NCBI GenBank assembly: GCA_030731745.1
Contig: JANQTJ010000020.1
Coordinates: forward strand, 1-64,000
Length of the DNA: 64,000 bases
DNA from: Flaviramulus sp.
GTDB taxonomy: Bacteria > Bacteroidota > Bacteroidia > Flavobacteriales > Flavobacteriaceae
Reading direction: 5' to 3'
Shown here: one piece after another, positions 20,553 to 29,142 of the stretch
Position numbering within the stretch: position 1 is the first letter of the stretch
Layout of the letters: the number at the start of each line of letters is the position of its first letter
Program-made: the position numbers and the translations under genes
Notes under the pieces: generated by a model
The model's input: only the letters and a program-made list of their open reading frames with translations
Databases searched by the model: none
Told to the model about the DNA's origin: nothing

Positions 20553-20570
20553 GTTGCTTTATTGCGGTTG

Positions 20571-20601
20571 CAAATATACACGCCTTTTTTTATATCTCAA
20601 A
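20571..20601 (-). promoter_or_regulatory. promoter of tRNA-Asp
   Basis: On the minus strand, TTTG (20601-20598) is followed after 19 bases by TATATTTG (20578-20571). Both boxes and the spacing fit the Bacteroidota housekeeping consensus, and transcription would start just upstream of the tRNA 5' end at 20552. Confidence 0.8.
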
Positions 20602-20633
20602 TGTTTTTATATTTTTTTTAAATAAATTTTTAA

Positions 20634-21566
20634 CTAAACAAACTTTTGACGCTCTAACATGTATGTTGTAAGTATATGATTGAAGTCTTTATTTACATCT
20701 GCTTCAACATATTTGATTTTGTATTGCGCACATTTTAAACGCAATGCTTTAAAATAATCATCAATAGCCTTAATATAATTTTCCTTTACAGAATCTGCAT
20801 ATAAATTTATATAAGCTCCATTTTCAACATCCACAAACCGTTTGGGCTTATTATCAAATTCAAAATTTAATTCTTTTGCTTTATCAAACACATGAAATAA
20901 TACAACTTCATGTTTATTATATTTTAAATGACGTAAGGCTTCAAAAAGCTTCGCTTCATCCTCAGAGGTTTGAAACATATCAGTAAATAAAAAAATCAAT
21001 GACCTTCTATGAATTTTTTCAGCAATTTCGTGAAGGTATTTATAAGTTTCAGTTTGCCTATTTTTAGAATTAGATATAACTGCCTCACTTAAATGATTAA
21101 GCAACATTTGATGATGGCGTTCACTCCCTTTTTCGGGTGCATAGTAGTCATAATTATCACTATAAATACTTAATCCTACAGCATCACGTTGCCTTTTTAA
21201 AATTTGCATTAATGAAGCAGCTGCCAATACTGAAAACCCTATTTTATTCAAACTATACATTGAGAATGAATTCATTTTCGGGAAATGCATAGAGCTACTA
21301 TTATCCAAAATGATATGACACCTTAAGTTGGTTTCATCATCATATCGTTTTGTATACAACTTATCAGTTTTTGCAAATAATTTCCAATCTATGTGGCGTG
21401 TACTCTCTCCTTGATTATAAATTTTGTGTTCAGCAAATTCTGCCGAAAACCCATGAAACGGACTTTTATGCATCCCAGCAATAAAACCTTCAACCACTTG
21501 TTTTGCAAGTAGTTCTAAGTTTTTAAAGCCTTCCGCTTTATTAAGTTCGTTTTGTAGGTTTAACAT
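20634..21566 (-). CDS. DUF58 family protein (MoxR-associated, von Willebrand A-like)
   Basis: A 310-residue soluble protein of the DUF58 family. The signature segment GESTRHIDWKLFAKTDKLYTKRYDDE (about residues 53-78) contains the conserved R-IDW core, and IILDNSSSMHF (about 86-96) is the DxSxS metal-site motif of a von Willebrand A fold. Relatives usually sit with MoxR AAA+ ATPases and BatA/BatB proteins; here it follows clpP by 9 bases and no MoxR gene lies in the window. The family is thought to assist assembly or folding of envelope or metallo-proteins, but its molecular function is not established. It is probably the second gene of a clpP operon. Confidence 0.88.
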   Translation of the reverse strand: MLNLQNELNKAEGFKNLELLAKQVVEGFIAGMHKSPFHGFSAEFAEHKIYNQGESTRHIDWKLFAKTDKLYTKRYDDETNLRCHIILDNSSSMHFPKMNSFSMYSLNKIGFSVLAAASLMQILKRQRDAVGLSIYSDNYDYYAPEKGSERHHQMLLNHLSEAVISNSKNRQTETYKYLHEIAEKIHRRSLIFLFTDMFQTSEDEAKLFEALRHLKYNKHEVVLFHVFDKAKELNFEFDNKPKRFVDVENGAYINLYADSVKENYIKAIDDYFKALRLKCAQYKIKYVEADVNKDFNHILTTYMLERQKFV

Positions 21567-21575
21567 AATCTAGGT

Positions 21576-22121
21576 CTATTTTAAAATACCATCAACAATG
21601 CCATAAGCAACTGACTCCTCTGCTCCCATCCAATGGTCACGATTAAAATCTTTGATTACTTTTTCATAGGATTGTCCGCAATTATTAGCTAAAATTTTAG
21701 CACTCAATTCTTTTGTTTTAATAATTTCTTGCGCAGTAATTTCAATATCACTCGCTTGACCTCTAGCACCTCCACTTGGTTGATGAATCATTACTCGCGC
21801 GTGAGGCTGAATAAATCTTTTTCCTTTAGTTCCAGCAGATAATAAAATTGAACCCATACTTGCTGCCAAACCCGAGCAAATAGTAGAAACATCACTTTTT
21901 AAAGATTTAATACAATCGTACATTGCAAATCCAGAAGTTACATAACCTCCTGGACTGTTGATGTATAAATGAATATCTTTTGTTTCTAGGGCATCTAAAT
22001 ACAACAACCTATCAATTACGTGTTTTGCAGATTTATCATCTACCTGTCCCCACAAAAACACTTTACGCTCTTCTATTAATTTGCTATCAATTGCATCTTG
22101 TACTTTTATTGTTTTACTCAT
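21576..22121 (-). CDS. clpP: ATP-dependent Clp protease proteolytic subunit
   Basis: A 181-residue serine peptidase of the ClpP family. The catalytic triad is visible: Ser88 in SGLAASMG, His113 in VMIHQPSGG and Asp162 in NRDHWM. YINSPGGYVTSGFAMYD near residues 53-69 is the conserved strand and oxyanion region. The length is slightly short compared with the usual 190-220 residues, and there is little or no propeptide. There is no clpX next to it, unlike the common trigger factor-clpP-clpX order, so this may be a second paralogue. The product forms barrel-shaped rings that degrade proteins fed by Clp ATPases. It starts a short operon with the DUF58 gene. Confidence 0.93.
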   Translation of the reverse strand: MSKTIKVQDAIDSKLIEERKVFLWGQVDDKSAKHVIDRLLYLDALETKDIHLYINSPGGYVTSGFAMYDCIKSLKSDVSTICSGLAASMGSILLSAGTKGKRFIQPHARVMIHQPSGGARGQASDIEITAQEIIKTKELSAKILANNCGQSYEKVIKDFNRDHWMGAEESVAYGIVDGILK

Positions 22122-22150
22122 AATTTGTTTTTAATTTTCCTCTAAAATAA

Positions 22151-22181
22151 AAAAAGGTTTTCCATAATGGAAAACCTTTTT
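22151..22181 (-). terminator. intrinsic terminator downstream of trxA
   Basis: A 14-bp perfect stem (AAAAAGGTTTTCCA / TGGAAAACCTTTTT) with a 3-base loop; on the minus strand it is followed by further T residues. It lies 21 bases after the trxA stop and 30 bases before clpP, separating the two transcripts. Confidence 0.85.
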
Positions 22182-22202
22182 AAGTTTCTTTATCATATTT
22201 AT

Positions 22203-22520
22203 TTACAAAAGCGAATCTATAGCATCTGTATAAGCTTTTTTTGGTGCTACACCTACTTGTCTACCAACAACTTCTCCGTTTTGAAAAACTAAAACAGTAG
22301 GTATGTTTCTTACACCATATTTAGCAGCAAATTCTTGGTTGGCATCAACATCTACCTTACCTACAACAGCCTTTCCTTCATACTCACCACTTATTTCTTC
22401 AATAATTGGTCCTACCATTCTACATGGTCCACACCAAGCAGCCCAAAAATCTACAAGAACCGGTTTATCACTTTTTAAAACGGTTTCTTCAAACATTGCA
22501 TCTGTAATTTCTAATGCCAT
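22203..22520 (-). CDS. trxA: thioredoxin
   Basis: A 105-residue cytoplasmic thioredoxin of standard length. The active site WCGPC (Cys30, Cys33) follows the conserved DFWAAW strand, and the cis-proline loop RNIPTV lies near residue 75. No signal peptide is present, so it serves as a general disulphide reductase in the cytoplasm, reduced by thioredoxin reductase encoded elsewhere. It is transcribed alone: a terminator follows and a TAATTTTG box lies upstream. Confidence 0.97.
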   Translation of the reverse strand: MALEITDAMFEETVLKSDKPVLVDFWAAWCGPCRMVGPIIEEISGEYEGKAVVGKVDVDANQEFAAKYGVRNIPTVLVFQNGEVVGRQVGVAPKKAYTDAIDSLL

Positions 22521-22562
22521 AATATTTATATTTTTATATGTTCTTAATTAATTTTAATAACA

Positions 22563-22570
22563 CAAAATTA
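22563..22570 (-). promoter_or_regulatory. probable -7 promoter element of trxA
   Basis: TAATTTTG on the minus strand matches TAnnTTTG, 42 bases upstream of the trxA start codon. No TTG at the usual distance is evident. Confidence 0.45.
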
Positions 22571-22646
22571 GTCAAAAAAAACGCGAAAGCTTACAACCTA
22601 ACAATTTGTTTTCCTTATACCTACATTGTTTAAGGTTATTTTAAAT

Positions 22647-22763
22647 ATTTGAGCGCATAAAACAGGCTATCCGCTATATCTTTTTTGTGTTAAACTTTTT
22701 AGCTATCAAATCAAGTTTATTAATGTCACAAAAAAGGATGCCGCTTCTATCCTTTGCGCAAAT
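22647..22763 (-). ncRNA. structured element after dnaE, possibly a Flavo-1-like RNA
   Basis: It begins on the last base of the dnaE stop codon. Minus strand order: ATTTGCGCA, AAGGATAGAAGCGGC, ATCCTTTTTTGTG, a variable loop, CACAAAAAAGAT, ATAGCGGATAGCC, and TGCGC-TC-AAAT. The outer arms pair (GCGCA with TGCGC, then ATTT with AAAT) and the inner arms pair over 12 bp with one bulged C. An alternative short hairpin, AAAGGAT with ATCCTTT followed by T residues (22755-22731), could act as the dnaE terminator. The element at 37784-37868 shares the AGGATnGAnGC and GCGnAnAGCC blocks. The Flavo-1 assignment is from memory. Confidence 0.5.
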
Positions 22764-25700
22764 CAATTCAGCTTATAAAAAACATTATTGTTTTCCAATT
22801 CATTAAGCAATTCTTGTGATACTTTCACTTTTTGTTTTCTACTAGGCATGTTAAGTTTTATTTGATCTTTATTATCGTAAACCACAAAATTAAGCATTTG
22901 GTTTCCAGGATGCATATGCAAAAGTTCTTTTAAAACATTGATTTTTTGAGGTTCTAAATCATCTATATTAACTTGTATGGATAATTTTTTAGCATAATTT
23001 TCCATCACATCATGCAACAATTGGAAACTATTAAACTGCAGCCTAGGATCGCTTTTGTTTCCTGTATCTTTATTTACCCATCCTTCACGAACAAAAGTTT
23101 TAACAAAAACAAAGTTGTTTTTCATTAAAAAATGCCTGAATTTTAAATATTCTTCACCAAAAATTCTAAACTCAAAAGTATCGGTATAATCTTCAATAGT
23201 AAACAAAGCCCAACCTTTACCTTGTTTGCTTACGCGATGCTGAACATCTGTTACAACGCCTCCAAAAACCATTTCCCTATTCACAAAAGATTCTAAATCT
23301 CTAAAAAGGGCTAAACTCGCATTACAAAACGTATTCATTTCTGTTTTAAAATCATCAAGCGGATGCCCAGATATATATATACCTACTACTTCTTTCTCAC
23401 GAGCCAGTTTTTCCATAGTACCCCATTCTTCACAAGGTGGCACTTGGGGTTCTGCTATTTGTACATCACTAGCATCTCCAAACAAACTTACTTGTGAAGA
23501 ATTTTCATTTTCTTGATGCTTAGCCCCGTATTTGATGGCTTTCTCTAAAAATGTAATACCATCACCTTCGTCATGAAAATACTGAGCCCGATGAGTATTT
23601 CCTAAACCATCAAATCCACCAGCTAAAGCCAAATTTTCAAAAGCTTTTTTATTGGCTGCTCTTAAATCGATACGTTTGGAAAAATCAAAAATAGATTTAT
23701 AATGTCCGTCCTTTTTTCTGTTTTCAACAATAGTTATTACAGCTCCTTGACCCACACCTTTAATAGCACCCATACCAAAACGTACTGCGTTATCTTTATT
23801 TACTGAAAATTTATAGAACGATTCGTTAACATCAGGACCAAGCACAGGTAATTTCATACGCTTACATTCTTCCATAAAAAAGGTGACCTGCTTAATATCA
23901 TTCATATTATTAGAGAGTACAGCAGCCATATATTCCGCAGGATAATGGGCTTTTAAATAAGCTGTTTGGTAAGCTATCCAAGCATAACACGTAGAGTGCG
24001 ACTTATTAAAGGCATAACTTGCAAATGCTTCCCAATCTTTCCATACTTTTTCTAAAACCTTAGCATCATGCCCATTCGCACTTGCTTGCTCGATAAATTT
24101 AGGTTTCATTTTATCTAGTACAGCAATTTGCTTTTTCCCCATCGCTTTTCTTAAAACGTCGGCTTCACCTTTTGTAAAACCTGCTAATTTTTGCGATAGT
24201 AACATCACCTGCTCTTGATAAACAGTGATACCATAAGTTTCCTTTAGGTATTCTTCCATAGCTGGAAGGTCATAATCTATAGCTTCATTACCGTGTTTTC
24301 TTCTAACAAAACTTGGTATATATTCCATCGGACCCGGTCGATACAAAGCATTCATCGCAATTAAATCTTCAAAAACTGTAGGTTTTAAATCTTTAAGATG
24401 TTTTTGCATTCCGGGAGATTCGTATTGAAAAACTCCAACAGTTTCTCCTTTTTGAAATAACTCATAGGTTTTTTCATCATCAAGTGGAAACGTATCAGGA
24501 TCTAATAAAATATCGTGTTTAGCCTTTACAATTTTAACCGTATCTTTAATAAGTGTTAAGGTTTTTAAACCCAAGAAATCCATTTTAAGCAACCCTGCTT
24601 CTTCAACAACCGAGTTGTCAAACTGAGTTACATACAAATCCGAATCTTTTGCTGTAGCTACTGGTACAAACTTGGTAATATCATCTGGTGTTATAATTAC
24701 ACCACAGGCATGAATCCCTGTATTTCTTACAGATCCTTCTAGGATTCTTGCTAAATTTACGGTTTCAGCTTCTAAATCGTCTCCTTCAGAAATATTTAAT
24801 AGCTGATTCACCTTTTCTAAATCTTCAGCTCTAAATTTACTGCTCAATTCCTTTTCACTTAAACCAAAAATTTTATTTAGCTTAGACATGGTTGGAATTA
24901 ATTTCGCAATTCTATCAGCATCAAATAAAGGCAAATCTAAAACACGAGCAGTATCTCGAATAGATGATTTTGCAGCCATTGTGCCGTAAGTAATAATTTG
25001 CGCTACTTGATTGCTTCCGTATTTATTAATTACGTAATCCATAACACGGCTTCTACCTTCATCATCAAAATCGATATCAATATCGGGCATACTAATACGA
25101 TCTGGATTTAAGAAACGCTCAAAAAGTAAATCGTATTTAAGCGGATCTATGTTAGTAATCCACAAACAATAAGCTACTACTGAACCTGCTGCAGACCCAC
25201 GACCTGGACCAACAGATACATCCATTTTTCGGGCTTCTCTAATAAAATCTTCAACAATTAAAAAGTAACCTGGATACCCTGTGTTTTGGATAACACTTAG
25301 CTCAAAATCAATACGTTCCTTAATATCATCGGTTAAATCAGGATATCTTTTTTTAGCACCCTCATAAGTAATGTGTTTTAAATAAGCATTTTCACCACGT
25401 TTGCCACCATCAACTAAATCTTCTTCATTTTTAAATTCATCAGGGATATCAAAAGCAGGTAATAACACCTCTCTTGCTAACTCGTATGATTCAACTTTAT
25501 CAACAATTTCTTTTATATTAGTTATAGCATCTGGTAAATCTTTGAACAAAAGTTTCATCTCATCCGAAGACTTGAAATAATAATCTTGATTTGGCAACCC
25601 ATAACGATACCCTCTCCCTCTGCCTATTGGTGTAGCTTGCTTTTCGCCATCTTTTACACATAATAAAATATCGTGTGCATTGGCATCTTCTTTTTTACAA

Positions 25701-27148
25701 TAATAAGTATTGTTGGTAGCTACTAATTTGATATTATACTTTTTAGAAAAATCAATTAATACTTGGTTTACACGATTTTCATCCTCTTGTTTATGGCGCA
25801 TCAACTCAATATACAGATCTTCTCCAAACTGTTCTTTCCACCAAATTAACGCTTCTTCAGCTTGATTCTCCCCTATATTTAGTATCTTACTTGGCACTTC
25901 GCCATATAAGTTTCCAGTTAAAACAATTAAATCTTCTTTATATTTTTGAATGAGTTTTTTATCAATTCTTGGTAAATAATAAAACCCATCCACAAAGGCA
26001 TGAGACGATAATTTTGCTAAATTATGATACCCATTTTTGTTTTTTGCCAGAAATACTACTTGATAACCATTATCTTTTCTTGTTTTATCGGTATGGTCAT
26101 CACAAACAAAAAATTCACACCCAATTATTGGTTTTATCTTAACAGCAGTTGGGATTTCCTCTTTCTCGATAGCCGCTTCATTTTTTGCTGTAACACTTCT
26201 ATTATGATTACTTACAGCTTTCACAAAGTGAAAAGCGCCCATCATATTCGCATGATCTGTTAATGCTACAGCTGGCATATGATGCTCTGCTGCAGCAGCA
26301 ACCAAATCAGTAACGCTAATTGTAGATTGCAACACTGAAAATTGAGAGTGATTATGCAAATGCACAAAATCAACATTTTCAAGATCCGATATGTTTTGTT
26401 TTATTTCTTCTGAAGAAATTTGGTTTGTATCCGCCTTTTTAAAGCGCTCTTTAATTTTAGCACTTTCCTGTTTTAAGTTAATATGTTTTAGACCTATTAA
26501 CTGAATTTTGACAGGGTTTGCTTCATTAAAATTTACAAAATAATCTGATTGAACATCCAATTGCTCTTTAGTGTACTCGCCTAATCTAACAAGCTCCAAA
26601 AAACAACGGGATGTTGCCTCAACGTCCGCCGTTGCGTTATGAGCTTCTGCAAATGGTTTATTAAATAGATATTCGTGCAACTCGGTTAAAGTGGGTAGTT
26701 TAAACTTACCATAACGCCCACCAGGTATCTGACACAATTCAGCTGTGTGCTCTGTACAAGTATCTAAAACCGGGAGTTCTTGCAATGGACTAGCAATACC
26801 TGCCCTCACAAATTCTGCACCCATGATATTTAAATCGAACTTTACATTTTGCCCTACTACAAACTTAGTTTTACCTAAAACTTCATTAAATTTTTCTAAA
26901 ACCTCATTTAAAGAAACTCCTTGCTCTTCTGCTAACTCAGTAGAAATACCATGAATTTTTTCAGCATCATATGGTATATTAAATCCATCAGGCTTAACTA
27001 AATAATCTTGATGTTCGATGCAATTACCCATAGCATCATGCAATTGCCATGCAATTTGAATACACCTTGGCCAATTATCAGTATCGGTAATCGGAGCATC
27101 CCAACGTTTTGGTAATCCGGTAGTTTCAGTATCAAAAATTAAATACAT
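22763..27148 (-). CDS. dnaE: DNA polymerase III alpha subunit with fused 3'-5' exonuclease
   Basis: A 1,461-residue replicative polymerase. Residues 1-190 are a DEDDh proofreading exonuclease with Asp6 and Glu8 (FDTETTGL), Asp105 (NVKFD), His170 and Asp175. From about residue 260 comes the PHP domain (HLHNHSQFSVLQ), then the C-family polymerase core with GPGRGSAAGS and the catalytic PDIDIDF near residue 690, then HhH and OB-fold regions, with VFGGVVTDVQ marking the OB fold. Ordinary DnaE is about 1,160 residues; the extra N-terminus replaces a separate DnaQ subunit, as I recall for other Flavobacteria. It is monocistronic, ending in the structured element just downstream. Confidence 0.97.
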   Translation of the reverse strand: MYLIFDTETTGLPKRWDAPITDTDNWPRCIQIAWQLHDAMGNCIEHQDYLVKPDGFNIPYDAEKIHGISTELAEEQGVSLNEVLEKFNEVLGKTKFVVGQNVKFDLNIMGAEFVRAGIASPLQELPVLDTCTEHTAELCQIPGGRYGKFKLPTLTELHEYLFNKPFAEAHNATADVEATSRCFLELVRLGEYTKEQLDVQSDYFVNFNEANPVKIQLIGLKHINLKQESAKIKERFKKADTNQISSEEIKQNISDLENVDFVHLHNHSQFSVLQSTISVTDLVAAAAEHHMPAVALTDHANMMGAFHFVKAVSNHNRSVTAKNEAAIEKEEIPTAVKIKPIIGCEFFVCDDHTDKTRKDNGYQVVFLAKNKNGYHNLAKLSSHAFVDGFYYLPRIDKKLIQKYKEDLIVLTGNLYGEVPSKILNIGENQAEEALIWWKEQFGEDLYIELMRHKQEDENRVNQVLIDFSKKYNIKLVATNNTYYCKKEDANAHDILLCVKDGEKQATPIGRGRGYRYGLPNQDYYFKSSDEMKLLFKDLPDAITNIKEIVDKVESYELAREVLLPAFDIPDEFKNEEDLVDGGKRGENAYLKHITYEGAKKRYPDLTDDIKERIDFELSVIQNTGYPGYFLIVEDFIREARKMDVSVGPGRGSAAGSVVAYCLWITNIDPLKYDLLFERFLNPDRISMPDIDIDFDDEGRSRVMDYVINKYGSNQVAQIITYGTMAAKSSIRDTARVLDLPLFDADRIAKLIPTMSKLNKIFGLSEKELSSKFRAEDLEKVNQLLNISEGDDLEAETVNLARILEGSVRNTGIHACGVIITPDDITKFVPVATAKDSDLYVTQFDNSVVEEAGLLKMDFLGLKTLTLIKDTVKIVKAKHDILLDPDTFPLDDEKTYELFQKGETVGVFQYESPGMQKHLKDLKPTVFEDLIAMNALYRPGPMEYIPSFVRRKHGNEAIDYDLPAMEEYLKETYGITVYQEQVMLLSQKLAGFTKGEADVLRKAMGKKQIAVLDKMKPKFIEQASANGHDAKVLEKVWKDWEAFASYAFNKSHSTCYAWIAYQTAYLKAHYPAEYMAAVLSNNMNDIKQVTFFMEECKRMKLPVLGPDVNESFYKFSVNKDNAVRFGMGAIKGVGQGAVITIVENRKKDGHYKSIFDFSKRIDLRAANKKAFENLALAGGFDGLGNTHRAQYFHDEGDGITFLEKAIKYGAKHQENENSSQVSLFGDASDVQIAEPQVPPCEEWGTMEKLAREKEVVGIYISGHPLDDFKTEMNTFCNASLALFRDLESFVNREMVFGGVVTDVQHRVSKQGKGWALFTIEDYTDTFEFRIFGEEYLKFRHFLMKNNFVFVKTFVREGWVNKDTGNKSDPRLQFNSFQLLHDVMENYAKKLSIQVNIDDLEPQKINVLKELLHMHPGNQMLNFVVYDNKDQIKLNMPSRKQKVKVSQELLNELENNNVFYKLN

Positions 27149-27365
27149 TTCTTAGGTTTATTGTTGAGTTCTATTTTCCGTTTTGAGCAAAAACGAAGAG
27201 TATAAAAATACGTAGAAATATCACTTTTTTTAAACCAAGTTATTAAGAGTTTTGAACAAAAAAATTGTTTTATTCTGTTGAATACAGAATTACAAATAGC
27301 AAAAAATAAGCTTATAAAATGCCCTAATTTATAATTTCTATGTTTTTTGCTAATAGAAATTACTT

Positions 27366-27373
27366 TACATTTG
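27366..27373 (+). promoter_or_regulatory. probable -7 promoter element of the lactonase gene
   Basis: TACATTTG fits TAnnTTTG and lies 18 bases before the start codon; a TTTG at 27346-27349, 16 bases upstream, is a possible -33 box with slightly short spacing. The remainder of 27149-27365 shows no gene. Confidence 0.5.
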
Positions 27374-27391
27374 ATAATCTAAGACATTCCA

Positions 27392-28453
27392 ATGAAACTA
27401 AAATTTTTATCATTATTGATTGCATTTATTTCACTTAACTGCCAACAACAAACAATATCTCTTCATGTTGGCACCTATACTTCTGAAGACAGTAAAGGCA
27501 TTTATCACATGCAATTTAACACAAAAACGGGAGAGCTATCAAACTTAAGTCTAGCAGCTAATATTAAAAATCCATCATTTATAGCACACTCTCCAAATAA
27601 GAAATTTATGTATGCTGTTGGAGAAGGTGATGAAACGGTTTCATCATTTAAAGTTAAAAAAAATGGAACCTTAGAATTTATTAATAAAGTAAAAAGTTTT
27701 GGTGGTGCACCTTGTCATATTTCAATAAACGAGCAAGGTATTAAAGCAGTAGCTTCAAACTATGTTGGAGGCAATATTGCACTTTATAACATAAATGAAG
27801 ATGGTAGCCTTGAAGAAGCTTCACAAGTTTTTAATCATAATACTAGTACACAAACATCTCATGCTCACTCAGCAATATTTGTAAAAAATGAACTTTTTGT
27901 AGCAGATCTAGGGAGAAACTCCATGTATTTATACAAAAAAGAAAATGATAATAATTACACATTAAAAGACTCCTCTTTAGTTGAATTTATTGAAAATGCT
28001 GGACCAAGACATTTTAAACTAACCAAAAACGGGGAGTTTATTTACATAATTAATGAATACGCAGGAAGTATTACAGCTGCCAAAAGAAATGGTGATAGTT
28101 TTAAACTTATAAATCATTACTCTACACTTTCAGAAGGTTTTGAAGGCATTAATAAATGTGCTGACATTCATTTAAGTACAGACGAACGTTTTTTATATGG
28201 CTCAAATAGAGGAGAAAACACCATAGCTGTTTTTAAAAGAAATACAGAAACAGGCACTTTAGAAAAAATTGAGAACATTGCTGTTAATGGAGATTGGCCA
28301 CGTAATTTCACACTAGACCCTACTGGTAAATTTCTTTTAGTTGCTAACAAAAACAGTAGTAATATCACTGTTTTTAAAATTGATGCAGTATCTGGGAAAT
28401 TATCATTTTTACACGAAGTTAAAATACCTAACCCTGCTTGTTTAATTTTCTAA
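27392..28453 (+). CDS. lactonase family lipoprotein (6-phosphogluconolactonase-like beta-propeller)
   Basis: A 353-residue protein with a lipoprotein signal (MKLKFLSLLIAFISLNC, lipid-bearing Cys17). The mature part is a seven-bladed beta-propeller of the YbhE/Pgl lactonase family: HVGTYTSEDSKGIY starts the first blade, and blades repeat with patterns such as HISINEQGIKAVASNYVGGNIALY and RNFTLDPTGKFLLVANKNS. Cytoplasmic relatives hydrolyse 6-phosphogluconolactone; the lipoprotein signal here places it in the envelope, so the substrate may be another sugar lactone. It has its own promoter and no obvious operon partner. The enzymatic activity is inferred from family only. Confidence 0.88.
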   Translation: MKLKFLSLLIAFISLNCQQQTISLHVGTYTSEDSKGIYHMQFNTKTGELSNLSLAANIKNPSFIAHSPNKKFMYAVGEGDETVSSFKVKKNGTLEFINKVKSFGGAPCHISINEQGIKAVASNYVGGNIALYNINEDGSLEEASQVFNHNTSTQTSHAHSAIFVKNELFVADLGRNSMYLYKKENDNNYTLKDSSLVEFIENAGPRHFKLTKNGEFIYIINEYAGSITAAKRNGDSFKLINHYSTLSEGFEGINKCADIHLSTDERFLYGSNRGENTIAVFKRNTETGTLEKIENIAVNGDWPRNFTLDPTGKFLLVANKNSSNITVFKIDAVSGKLSFLHEVKIPNPACLIF

Positions 28454-28486
28454 TTAAAATCGTAGTATTTCGTTTTAAATAAAGTG

Positions 28487-28515
28487 TTGATAATTAAAAA
28501 AATATGGTATATTTG
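28487..28515 (+). promoter_or_regulatory. promoter of rpsP-rimM
   Basis: TTG (28487-28489), 18 bases, then TATATTTG (28508-28515): an exact fit to the Bacteroidota consensus. The predicted leader before rpsP is about 40 bases. Confidence 0.8.
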
Positions 28516-28562
28516 CGCCCTTATTAATAACAGAGGTCGAGAACCTCAAATAATTAATTATT

Positions 28563-29078
28563 ATGCCAGTAAAAATTAGATTACAAAGACACGGTAAAAA
28601 AGGGAAACCTTACTACTGGATTGTAGCAGCTGATGCACGATCAAAAAGAGATGGTAAATACCTAGAAAAACTAGGTGCTTACAACCCAAACACTAACCCA
28701 GCTACTGTTGATTTAAATGTTGATAGCGCTGTAAAATGGTTACAAAATGGTGCACAACCAACAGATACGGCGAAAGCTATATTATCTTATAAAGGTGCAT
28801 TACTTAAAAACCATCTTGCTGGTGGTGTAAGAAAAGGTGCTTTAACAGAAGAACAAGCGGAAGCTAAATTCACAGCTTGGATAGAAAGTAAAGCAGCAAA
28901 AGTTCAATCTAAAACAGAAGGATTGTCTAAAGCAGAAGCGGAAGCTAAAGCTAAAGCATTAGAAGCTGAAAAAGCTGCTAATGAGGCACGTATAGCTGCC
29001 GCAGTTCCTGTTGTTGAAGAAATAGCTGAAGAAGAAACTCCAACTGCTGAAGTTGAAGCTTCTAACGAAGAAGAATAA
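28563..29078 (+). CDS. rpsP: 30S ribosomal protein S16 with long C-terminal extension
   Basis: A 171-residue S16. The first 80 residues are the conserved domain (MPVKIRLQRHGKKGKPYYWIV, then DGKYLEKLGAYNPN). Bacterial S16 is usually 80-90 residues; here about 85 more follow, first basic and helical, then rich in Ala, Glu and Lys and ending in an acidic tail (EEIAEEETPTAEVEASNEEE). Such tails are familiar in Bacteroidota S16. The product binds 16S rRNA early in 30S assembly. rimM, a 30S maturation factor, lies 64 bases downstream, with a hairpin between. Confidence 0.97.
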   Translation: MPVKIRLQRHGKKGKPYYWIVAADARSKRDGKYLEKLGAYNPNTNPATVDLNVDSAVKWLQNGAQPTDTAKAILSYKGALLKNHLAGGVRKGALTEEQAEAKFTAWIESKAAKVQSKTEGLSKAEAEAKAKALEAEKAANEARIAAAVPVVEEIAEEETPTAEVEASNEEE

Positions 29079-29102
29079 AAAACAATAATTTTTTATACTT
29101 TT

Positions 29103-29132
29103 AAACTCCGATAAAATATATCGGAGTTTTTT
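29103..29132 (+). terminator. hairpin between rpsP and rimM
   Basis: AAACTCCGATA, loop AAATA, TATCGGAGTTT with a run of six T: an 11-bp stem with a full terminator layout, placed 25 bases after rpsP and 10 bases before rimM. It may attenuate read-through so that rimM is made at a lower level than the ribosomal protein. Confidence 0.75.
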
Positions 29133-29142
29133 ATTTAGAAAA

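Noticed and set aside
26024-26263. Plus-strand frame inside dnaE
   Set aside because: It is antisense to the conserved PHP region of dnaE and shows no protein family features.
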